Assembly (NCBI GenBank): GCA_020356305.1
Contig: CP070636.1
Span: 1,016,726-1,022,829, forward strand
Reading direction: 5' to 3'
Length of the DNA: 6,104 nt
DNA from: Candidatus Bathyarchaeota archaeon
GTDB lineage: Archaea; Thermoproteota; Bathyarchaeia; Bathyarchaeales; Bathyarchaeaceae
Part shown: positions 1-4,926 of the stretch, one piece after another
Position numbering within the stretch: position 1 is the stretch's first letter
Layout of the letters: each line of letters begins with the position of its first letter
Position numbers and translations under genes: made by a program
Notes under the pieces: generated by a model
What the model was told of the DNA's origin: nothing
Seen by the model: only the letters and a program-made list of their open reading frames with translations
The model's database searches: none

Positions 1-2
1 AA

Positions 3-140
3 CTTCCATGTGCAATAGCTGAATGCAAGAGAGTCTTGACAAGGAAAGGTCATCTCAAAATCTATACTCCTTTTGCTTTCTTCGATGAACCAGAGAAACC
101 AACCATTGGTGAATTCATAAGAATTACATCAAGCGAACTT
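3..140 (+). pseudogene. Upstream segment of the same MFS gene in a different frame (frameshift remnant or sequencing error)
   Basis: From the left edge this frame is open and encodes a hydrophilic stretch containing FFDEPEKPTIGEF and ending RITSSEL. That resembles the central cytoplasmic loop joining the two halves of an MFS protein. The frame loses sense after about base 140 (ELFPELGVSLCLGLRRR), while the frame one base later begins to read as the seventh membrane span. Removing one T from the run 139-142, or one C from 143-145, joins them as SSELSLSWVFPFALVCAV, a natural loop-to-TM7 transition. I infer one gene split by a single-base insertion. Whether the break is real decay or an assembly/read error cannot be told from the sequence. 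Confidence 0.6.
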
Positions 141-153
141 TTCCCTGAGTTGG

Positions 154-645
154 GTGTTTCCCTTTGCCTTGGTTTGCGCCGTAGAATTAAAACAAGCGAC
201 TCCCCTTATTCTGGGGTATATGGGTATGGCTGCGACGCTTTGCAACATGATTTTCGCTATTCCAATTGGAAGATTGGCTGACAGGATTGGGAGAAAAAAG
301 ACGTTGTATGTGATGCGTCCTGTCATGTATGCTTCTTACCTGCTTATTTCGTTCGCTCCAAACGCCTACTGGCTAATACTTGCCTGGGCTTTTCTAGGGT
401 TTCCTTGGGAGTGGATAATCTGGAGTACCATGAGTATGGAGATGGTCGCTGAAAGCAAAAGAGGACGATGGGCCGGAGTACTCATGTTGTTTAGGAATCT
501 TGTGAGAATTCCAGCTCCTATAATAGGAGGAATAATATATCAAACGGCTGATCCAGCTATGCTCTTCTTATTACCACTCGCAATAGATTTACTCCTAAGA
601 CTCCCAATTCTAATCACAACTCCAGAAACCCTAAGACGACGCTAA
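154..645 (+). CDS. MFS transporter, C-terminal half (5'-truncated by window edge, apparently frameshifted)
   Basis: This is the readable C-terminal half of a major facilitator superfamily carrier, an inner-membrane secondary transporter whose substrate cannot be read. Numbering from the GTG at 154, hydrophobic spans lie at about residues 4-24, 26-39, 50-68, 71-92, 107-128 and 133-155, which fits TM7-TM12. The hallmark MFS loop GRLADRIGRKK sits at residues 39-49 between the second and third spans, as motif A repeats do between TM8 and TM9. The protein ends TPETLRRR, a normal cytoplasmic tail. The GTG is probably not a genuine start: it lies just before a membrane span, no good Shine-Dalgarno is visible, and bases 3-140 encode a plausible preceding linker in another frame. 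The gene therefore looks like part of a full-length carrier of about 400 residues broken by a one-base indel. Family call is firm; intactness is doubtful. Confidence 0.85.
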   Translation: MFPFALVCAVELKQATPLILGYMGMAATLCNMIFAIPIGRLADRIGRKKTLYVMRPVMYASYLLISFAPNAYWLILAWAFLGFPWEWIIWSTMSMEMVAESKRGRWAGVLMLFRNLVRIPAPIIGGIIYQTADPAMLFLLPLAIDLLLRLPILITTPETLRRR

Positions 646-670
646 AGCAGAAACAGATCTTCCGAAACTC

Positions 671-690
671 ACGTAGAGATATTTTTCTAT
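671..690 (+). terminator. Possible T-rich terminator after the MFS gene
   Basis: A T5 run at 682-686 follows the MFS stop codon by about 36 bases; archaeal transcription commonly ends at such T-tracts. The preceding ACGTAGAGATAT resembles the start of the structured block at 3783-3794. No convincing hairpin precedes it, so this is a weak call. Confidence 0.3.
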
Positions 691-738
691 ATCGCGCGTT
701 CTTATAACCAAGGTTGCAGAGTCCGATTTCCAGTCGAT

Positions 739-753
739 TACAAGCTTTATAAA
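739..753 (+). promoter_or_regulatory. BRE/TATA promoter of the amidohydrolase gene
   Basis: TTTATAAA at 746-753 is a good archaeal TATA box, preceded by a purine-containing TACAAG stretch (739-744) in the TFB-recognition position. Transcription would be expected about 25 bp downstream, near 774-777. That leaves a leader of only 15-20 nt, which still contains the GAGGTG ribosome site. Confidence 0.6.
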
Positions 754-780
754 CAACTTTAGCTGTCCAACTTAATCTGC

Positions 781-786
781 GAGGTG
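781..786 (+). promoter_or_regulatory. Shine-Dalgarno GAGGTG that fixes the amidohydrolase start at ATG 793
   Basis: GAGGTG is complementary to the conserved 3' end of 16S rRNA and lies six bases before ATG 793. The in-frame GTG at 784 lies inside this motif. Reading it as the start would destroy the ribosome site, so 793 is preferred and the protein is three residues shorter than the longest open frame. Confidence 0.7.
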
Positions 787-792
787 AATAAG

Positions 793-2058
793 ATGCGGGA
801 AGAGAAGAAGATTAAGGCGATTCGGGGAAGATTAATTGATGGAACTGGAAGCACTCCAGCTAAGCAAGCCATTGTTGTAATCGAAGGAGCGAAGATCAAG
901 AAGGTAGGCAAGGTAACTGAAATTGAGATTCCAGATGAAGCTGAACTAATAGATGCTTCAGGCAAGACAATTATGCCCGGGCTGATAGATTCTCATATGC
1001 ACTTTATGGGCTTGGTAAGCGACAAATTTGTTGAAGAAGGAATTGTAAGACCTGAAGAGCTTGGAATTATAAAGGCGGTTTTTGACGCTGGAGATCTTCT
1101 AGAGGCAGGTTTCACCACGGTAAAGGACTGCGGAAGCAGGGGAGGAATTTTTCTAAAGAAGGCGATGAAAGAAAAATGGTCGAAGGGAATTATTAGCGCT
1201 CCAAGGGTGTTGGCGGCTGGTCGCGCTCTTAGCCAGACCTTCGGTCACGGAGATGCACACTATCTTCCAATAGAATACGCCAGACAACTTAATCCGTGCA
1301 TATGCGACGGGGTTCCGGAATGCATCAAAGCGGCTCGTCTAGCGCTTAGGGAAGGAGCAGACTTCATTAAAGTGATGACCAGTGGTGGAGTGATGTCTCA
1401 ACTAGATCGACCGGAACACGCGCAGTTTACGCTGGAAGAAATTAGGGCTATTGTTCGGGAAGCGGAGAAGGTAGGAACATTTGTAACAGCGCATTGCCAA
1501 GGAACCGAGGCTATGAAGCTTTCCATCGAAGGCGGAATAAGAACCATCGATCACGCGTTCTATCCAGATGAGGAAGCAATAGAAATGGCAATCGAGAAAA
1601 ATGTCGCTTTCGTTCCAACACTTTCGATTAACCAACAAATAATAAAGGGAGGAGTTGAAGCAGGTTATCCTCCGTGGGCTGTGGAAAAGGCTGAAGAAGC
1701 CTGGAAAGAAACGTGCAGAAACATCGAAAAGTCACATAAGGCCGGCGTGCCCATCTGCGCAGCCACCGACTTCTGTGGTTCACCGCTTCTAAAGTTTGGC
1801 AAAAACGCTATGGAACTCGAGTTGCTCGTTAAGAAATGTCATTTCAAACCTATGGAAGCCATTGTGGCCGCCACTAGAAACGCCGCTGAATATGCATGCA
1901 ACTTGGGAGACAAGATTGGAACCATAGAAAAGGGAAAACTTGCTGACATAATTGTTGTCGACGGAAATCCATTAGAAGACATAACAATTTTACAAGAATT
2001 GGAAAAAATAAAGATGGTAATGAGAAACGGAAAGATAGAAGTAAATCGAGGACTATAG
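793..2058 (+). CDS. Metal-dependent amidohydrolase (COG1228 imidazolonepropionase/prolidase-like; Sgx9260-type dipeptidase)
   Basis: A 421-residue, probably cytosolic, binuclear-metal hydrolase of the amidohydrolase superfamily. An N-terminal beta-sandwich segment leads into GKTIMPGLIDSHMH, carrying the HxH pair (H68, H70). The bridging, normally carboxylated lysine is K193 in DFIKVMTSGG. Further ligands are H234 (TAHCQG) and H254 (TIDHAF), and the catalytic aspartate is D326 (AATDFCG). The C-terminus returns to the small sandwich (GTIEKGKLADIIVVDGNPL). All metal ligands are present, so the enzyme should be active. Overall layout, including GRALSQT-GHGD and a Cys-rich loop (C169, C171, C177), matches from memory the Sgx9260/Cc2672 group, whose bacterial members cleave dipeptides or N-acyl amino acids. 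The true substrate is unassigned, and imidazolonepropionase is less likely without hut neighbours. It has its own promoter and converges on the next gene 33 bp away. Confidence 0.88.
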   Translation: MREEKKIKAIRGRLIDGTGSTPAKQAIVVIEGAKIKKVGKVTEIEIPDEAELIDASGKTIMPGLIDSHMHFMGLVSDKFVEEGIVRPEELGIIKAVFDAGDLLEAGFTTVKDCGSRGGIFLKKAMKEKWSKGIISAPRVLAAGRALSQTFGHGDAHYLPIEYARQLNPCICDGVPECIKAARLALREGADFIKVMTSGGVMSQLDRPEHAQFTLEEIRAIVREAEKVGTFVTAHCQGTEAMKLSIEGGIRTIDHAFYPDEEAIEMAIEKNVAFVPTLSINQQIIKGGVEAGYPPWAVEKAEEAWKETCRNIEKSHKAGVPICAATDFCGSPLLKFGKNAMELELLVKKCHFKPMEAIVAATRNAAEYACNLGDKIGTIEKGKLADIIVVDGNPLEDITILQELEKIKMVMRNGKIEVNRGL

Positions 2059-2091
2059 TTTTCTCAACAGAATATGCGCGACCTTGTCACA

Positions 2092-2565
2092 CTATTCATC
2101 AGGAGCAACAGGATCTGGTTGATCTGGACCCACTTCGCCTTTTCTGATGTCTGCAAAGATGAAGTTCTCAGAAGGTACTGGAGAGTTGGCCATCCTCCTC
2201 AGCATCAATAACTGTCCTATGTGTGCCATAGAATCCGAGAGAGGTCCTTGAAGAAGCTGGTCCTCGGTGACTTCGTTTGGCTTCTTCTCTTGGAATGACT
2301 TGTCCAACTTTGAAAGTATATTATAGAACTTATCAACCTCAGCATCCCATGATTTCATATCAAAATGGGTTGTATCATAATGTTCATAGAAGCTATGTGC
2401 GTAAGTGAGTACACCTGTGATGTGGTGTAATATTCTTATTGGTGTTCTGACTCCTTTCCCAATGTAGAGGTTTGGATAGGTTTTGGGGGCATTCTTTATC
2501 GCCTTGGTGGTTCGATATGCTATTGAGGCAAGAAAGTGTCTAAGCATCTCACACTTGTCTGACAT
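2092..2565 (-). CDS. DinB-like four-helix-bundle protein
   Basis: A 157-residue soluble protein that looks like a member of the DinB/YfiT-like four-helix-bundle superfamily. These are putative metal-binding enzymes, some acting as thiol-dependent transferases. Visible family traits are the N-terminal helix, RTPIRILHHITGVLTYAHSFYEHY (residues 40-63) with candidate ligand H47/H48, and the late helix DSMAHIGQLLMLRRMANSPVP with H115. The tail FIFADIRKGEVGPDQPDP resembles the ends of DinB-like proteins. A clear three-histidine site cannot be assigned without a structure or alignment, so function stays open. The start ATG at 2565-2563 has no Shine-Dalgarno, but a TATA box lies about 27 bp upstream, consistent with leaderless mRNA. 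It is a single-gene unit, divergent from the KaiC-like gene and convergent with the amidohydrolase. Confidence 0.75.
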   Translation of the reverse strand: MSDKCEMLRHFLASIAYRTTKAIKNAPKTYPNLYIGKGVRTPIRILHHITGVLTYAHSFYEHYDTTHFDMKSWDAEVDKFYNILSKLDKSFQEKKPNEVTEDQLLQGPLSDSMAHIGQLLMLRRMANSPVPSENFIFADIRKGEVGPDQPDPVAPDE

Positions 2566-2587
2566 ATTCTGAGTTTCATTAGGCGCG

Positions 2588-2600
2588 CTTATAAAAAATT
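2588..2600 (-). promoter_or_regulatory. TATA promoter of the DinB-like gene; implies leaderless transcript
   Basis: Read on the minus strand the region gives a T-run followed by TTTATAAG (2595-2588). Its centre is about 27 bp from the A of the start codon at 2565, so transcription should begin at or within a base or two of the ATG. The lack of any Shine-Dalgarno in the short interval supports this. Confidence 0.55.
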
Positions 2601-2717
2601 TCTTGTTGATCTTGATAGCTATTCACTCATATATAGACGCATTCTTTAGAAATGGATTTCTGTCTCGATGAAAAGGGTTAAGATCGCTCAATTTCAGTAA
2701 TAAAATGTGACAAACCA

Positions 2718-2731
2718 CATGTGATCACATG
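2718..2731. promoter_or_regulatory. Perfect 14-bp palindrome CATGTGATCACATG, candidate operator
   Basis: The sequence equals its own reverse complement over 14 bases. An additional ATGTGA half-site at 2705-2710 lies 15 bp upstream of the ATGTGA at 2720-2725. Such symmetry in a divergent promoter region is typical of a site bound by a dimeric helix-turn-helix regulator. It lies about 75 bp above the KaiC-like gene's TATA box and about 120 bp from the DinB promoter. No regulator gene is present in the window. Confidence 0.45.
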
Positions 2732-2806
2732 GGCAACAAACACATTGTTCTGTCTTAAGCGGTTTTCAAGCGTCACTCTTCGTTTTTGCAATTCTCCCGA
2801 CAATAG

Positions 2807-2814
2807 TTATATAC
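2807..2814 (+). promoter_or_regulatory. TATA box of the KaiC-like gene
   Basis: TTATATAC is a good archaeal TATA element. Initiation about 25 bp downstream (near 2836) would give a leader of roughly 35-40 nt before ATG 2873. Confidence 0.5.
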
Positions 2815-2872
2815 TCCTTTTCCTAATTTGTTGCAATCCTTGAACTTAAACTGCTTAGGTCGATGGTGAAAA

Positions 2873-3649
2873 ATGGTGAGAAAAGTGGAGTCTGGCATAA
2901 CGGGTCTTGACGAGATGTTGCGAGGAGGCTTTCCAGAAGGAAGGATGATATTGATAATAGGCGGACCGGGAACTGGAAAAACAATCCTTTGCTCACAATT
3001 CTTGTACCATGGTGCTACTAAACAGGAGAAGACTGTATACATAAGTCTAGATGAGACTAAGTCTCACTTCTTGGAAGAGATGCTTACTTTCGGTTGGAAC
3101 TTCCAAGAGTTGGAGCAAGATAACGTGTTCACCTTTATAGACGCGTCTAGTATTAGGCGCATTCCAGAAGAGGCTAAAGTCGGCAAATTGCAGGTAGCTG
3201 GAAAAGAACTTGCGCGCGAACGCTTGAAAGATAGTATATTCAAGACGCTTGACGAATCCGGTCAATTGATGGATCGCGCACTCGGCGATCTTGGTGCTCA
3301 ACGAATTGTGCTCGACTCAATTTCTGGACTTACATTTCGTTTTCCAGACGCTCGGGAGAAACGGCAGGCAATGTTGGATATCATGGAGGCGTTAAATGGC
3401 ATAGGAGCTACCTGCCTCATTACAAGCGAAGCCATATCGATAGGCGAAGAAAGACAGGTGCAACCGGAGGAATACCTGTCTCACGGTGCTGTACTTCTAC
3501 AGACACTTGGAACAGGAGAACGTGCAGTCAGAATTGTGAAGATGCGTGGCACTGAAGTCGATTCTACTCCGAGACCTTATAAAATAGGACAAACAGGGCT
3601 CGAAGTCTACCCTGGACAAAACATCTATAAGACTCAAGCAACGTACTGA
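2873..3649 (+). CDS. Single-domain KaiC-like (RadA-superfamily) ATPase
   Basis: A 258-residue RecA-fold ATPase of the archaeal KaiC-like family (COG0467). Visible landmarks are the N-terminal SGITGLDEMLRGGFPEG, Walker A GGPGTGKT at residues 30-37, and SLDET (58-62), in the position of KaiC's acidic catalytic pair. Walker B is RIVLDSIS with D148. KMRGT lies at 223-227 and the RP-Y-KIG/TGLEVYPG ending is typical of the group. Unlike cyanobacterial KaiC it has only one ATPase domain, as is usual in archaea, and kaiA/kaiB are absent, so a clock role should not be assumed. Such proteins are thought to act in signalling or regulation. An in-frame TGA at 2867-2869 bounds the start; ATG 2873 has only a weak close-spaced GGTGA (2865-2869). 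The gene appears monocistronic. Confidence 0.88.
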   Translation: MVRKVESGITGLDEMLRGGFPEGRMILIIGGPGTGKTILCSQFLYHGATKQEKTVYISLDETKSHFLEEMLTFGWNFQELEQDNVFTFIDASSIRRIPEEAKVGKLQVAGKELARERLKDSIFKTLDESGQLMDRALGDLGAQRIVLDSISGLTFRFPDAREKRQAMLDIMEALNGIGATCLITSEAISIGEERQVQPEEYLSHGAVLLQTLGTGERAVRIVKMRGTEVDSTPRPYKIGQTGLEVYPGQNIYKTQATY

Positions 3650-3669
3650 ATTCCTTTCCACAAATCGTT

Positions 3670-3687
3670 GAAGCAAATACGTGCTTC
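3670..3687 (+). terminator. Hairpin just downstream of the KaiC-like gene
   Basis: GAAGCA (3670-3675) and TGCTTC (3682-3687) form a perfect 6-bp stem around a six-base loop, 20 bases after the stop codon. It lacks a following T-run, so it may be an mRNA 3'-end structure rather than a terminator. Confidence 0.35.
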
Positions 3688-3694
3688 TCCCAAT

Positions 3695-3713
3695 GATGTC
3701 CAAACTCGAAATA
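3695..3713 (+). repeat. Upstream copy of the GATGTC-AAACT motif
   Basis: GATGTCCAAACTCGAAATA here matches GATGTCAAACTATAAATA at 3751-3768 apart from one extra C and two substitutions. It is a direct repeat 56 bp upstream of the hairpin that contains the second copy. Confidence 0.5.
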
Positions 3714-3749
3714 CACCATAGTGATAACCCGAAATAGATAGTTTATGCT

Positions 3750-3781
3750 GGATGTCAAACTATAAATAATAGTTTACATCC
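3750..3781. repeat. Long inverted repeat with 13-bp stem around a TATA-like core
   Basis: GGATGT-C-AAACTAT (3750-3763) and ATAGTTTACATCC (3769-3781) pair over 13 bp with one bulged C at 3756 and a five-base AAATA loop. The core TATAAATA (3761-3768) could itself be a TATA box flanked by a symmetrical operator; alternatively this is a transcribed hairpin. Both fit the sequence. Confidence 0.6.
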
Positions 3782-3786
3782 GACGT

Positions 3787-3827
3787 GGAGATATCTCCCG
3801 AGTTTCCCCCGCAAACTCCCATTTTTC
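3787..3827 (+). terminator. Palindrome + C-tract hairpin + T-run block
   Basis: A perfect 12-bp palindrome GGAGATATCTCC (3787-3798) is followed at once by a hairpin, GAGTTT (3800-3805) pairing with AAACTC (3813-3818) around a CCCCCGC loop, and then by ATTTTTCT (3821-3828). Hairpin plus T-run suits termination of transcription coming from the KaiC-like gene. The block partly resembles the segment at 5830-5865, so it may be a copy of a small dispersed repeat. Confidence 0.45.
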
Positions 3828-3852
3828 TGTTTAGCGCCTCTTTTAAGCTTAT

Positions 3853-3880
3853 GTTACTGTGGCGTTACAGTCACATATAC
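3853..3880 (+). promoter_or_regulatory. ABC operon promoter with 11-bp-phased direct repeat next to TATA
   Basis: GTTACTGT (3853-3860) and GTTACAGT (3864-3871) recur exactly 11 bp apart, about one helical turn. They also contain the inverted pair ACTGT/ACAGT. They directly abut the TATA-like CACATATACTTAAG (about 3872-3885). Transcription would start near 3902, giving a leader of about 30 nt that includes the GGGAGG ribosome site. The placement suggests a regulator binding beside the TATA box, common for drug-efflux operons. Confidence 0.5.
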
Positions 3881-3919
3881 TTAAGAGTTAGAGCACGAAT
3901 TGAAATGCACGGCGCGTTT

Positions 3920-3925
3920 GGGAGG
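3920..3925 (+). promoter_or_regulatory. Strong Shine-Dalgarno GGGAGG for the ABC ATPase
   Basis: GGGAGG ends six bases before ATG 3932, near-ideal spacing, and fixes this start. Confidence 0.7.
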
Positions 3926-3931
3926 ACTTAA

Positions 3932-4924
3932 ATGACCAAAGTTATAGAAGTAGAAAATTTATCTAAAATATATAAAGGGAATATCAAAGCGGTCGATGAT
4001 ATATCTTTTGATGTGAATGCAGGAGAACTCTTCGGTTTTCTCGGCCCGAACGGTGCTGGAAAGACAACTACAATAAAGTTGCTCACGACTCTCGCTTCAA
4101 TCACCAGCGGCAAGGCCACAGTTCTTGGATATGATGTTACCAAGCACCCTAACATGGTACGGAAGTCAATCGGGATTGTTCCACAAGATCTTACGATTGA
4201 TAACGAGCTGAAGGGTATTGAAAATGCAATGCTGGCGGCTAAACTATACCGCGTTCCGAATCAAATTGCCAAAAAGCGGGTTAAAAATTTACTCGAGTTA
4301 GTTGGACTCAATGACGCAGCTAGTAGACTTGTTTCAACCTATTCAGGAGGGATGAGGAAACGGCTTGAGTTGATAGTTGGACTTGTACATGAGCCTAAAG
4401 TACTCTTCATGGACGAGCCGACTCTCGGACTTGACGTAAACACGAGGAAAATCATTTGGGATTACATCAGGAAATTGAACATAGATAAAGGAGTAACAAT
4501 ATTCATGACGACACACTATCTTGAGGAGGCAGACGCTCTCTGCGATGTAGCCGCCATCATCGACCGTGGAAAGATAAGGGCGCAGGGTTCCCCACAGGAA
4601 CTTAAAGAGATTATAGGAGGAGAATTACTCACGATCGAATTGACTAAAGATAGGGACTTACAAGACTTTTTCAGCTCGATAAACGGCGTCAAGGAAGTAA
4701 AGAAATCTGGTTCGACTTATGGCATAAAGCTAGGACAGGCCGAAGATGCTATTCCGGTAATAATCGAAGGTATATATGGTAGAGGTATCAAGATCAAAGC
4801 TCTATCCTGCTCGAAGCCAAGCCTCGATCAGGTTTTCTTGGAGGTAACTGGTAAGGAGTTCAGGGAGGAAGAATTTGCTGCGGCTGCTTTGAGGAGACAG
4901 GATATTATTGCAAGGAGAGGTTAG
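3932..4924 (+). CDS. ABC transporter ATP-binding protein, DrrA/ABC-2 exporter type
   Basis: A 330-residue cytoplasmic nucleotide-binding subunit that powers the ABC-2 permease encoded next to it. All motifs are intact: Walker A GPNGAGKTT (38-46), Q-loop Q85 in GIVPQDLT, signature YSGGMRKRLEL (from residue 137), Walker B VLFMDEP (157-163) with E162, D-loop GLD, and switch histidine H195 in TTHYLEEAD. After the core comes the regulatory C-terminal region of DrrA-like subunits, ending in SKPSLDQVFLEVTGKEF (294-310), which marks the daunorubicin-resistance ATPase group. About 20 further residues (rich in Glu, Ala and Arg) follow; their DNA also carries the permease's ribosome site. Members export drugs, lipids or other hydrophobic compounds; the substrate here is unknown. 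Promoter, repeat operator and Shine-Dalgarno are directly upstream, and the stop is two bases before the permease start. Confidence 0.93.
   Translation: MTKVIEVENLSKIYKGNIKAVDDISFDVNAGELFGFLGPNGAGKTTTIKLLTTLASITSGKATVLGYDVTKHPNMVRKSIGIVPQDLTIDNELKGIENAMLAAKLYRVPNQIAKKRVKNLLELVGLNDAASRLVSTYSGGMRKRLELIVGLVHEPKVLFMDEPTLGLDVNTRKIIWDYIRKLNIDKGVTIFMTTHYLEEADALCDVAAIIDRGKIRAQGSPQELKEIIGGELLTIELTKDRDLQDFFSSINGVKEVKKSGSTYGIKLGQAEDAIPVIIEGIYGRGIKIKALSCSKPSLDQVFLEVTGKEFREEEFAAAALRRQDIIARRG
4914..4920 (+). promoter_or_regulatory. Shine-Dalgarno GGAGAGG inside the ATPase 3' end, serving the permease TTG start
   Basis: GGAGAGG lies within the last codons of the ATPase gene and ends six bases before TTG 4927 (nine before TTG 4930). 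This supports a non-AUG start and translational coupling of the two subunits. Confidence 0.6.
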
Positions 4925-4926
4925 AA

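Larger units (their letters stand above)
2566..2872. other. Divergent intergenic promoter region
   Basis: This 307-base non-coding gap separates the divergent DinB-like and KaiC-like genes. Besides the two promoters and the 14-bp palindrome listed separately, it contains AGAAAT-gg-ATTTCT (2648-2661), a short inverted repeat of unknown meaning. A TATA-like CATATATAG stretch lies near 2629-2637 with no gene at the expected distance. No RNA gene or small ORF with a credible start was found. Confidence 0.5.

Noticed and set aside
129..326. Minus-strand frame opposite the MFS gene
   Set aside because: Antisense to MFS motif A and its flanking helices; no independent support.
793..2058. hutI imidazolonepropionase
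   Set aside because: The Cys-rich loop, GRALSQT and GHGD features recall dipeptidase-type members of COG1228, and no histidine-degradation genes are nearby.
2863..2868. ATG 2863 as the KaiC-like start
   Set aside because: It is out of frame with the Walker A-containing protein, and an in-frame TGA at 2867-2869 blocks any earlier start.
2773..3301. Minus-strand open frames opposite the KaiC-like gene
   Set aside because: They are antisense to conserved KaiC motifs and show no recognisable domain; simple shadows.
2873..3649. RadA recombinase or true circadian KaiC
   Set aside because: It has no RadA N-terminal zinc finger or helix-hairpin-helix and no second KaiC domain; the solo KaiC-like family fits better.
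3497..3758. Two overlapping minus-strand open frames after the KaiC-like gene
   Set aside because: They overlap the KaiC-like gene end and the hairpin region, have unconvincing composition and no ribosome sites, and look like chance open frames.
3670..3830. CRISPR array or riboswitch in the 3650-3931 gap
   Set aside because: The repeats are few, unequal and irregularly spaced with no spacer pattern, and no conserved riboswitch core was recognised.
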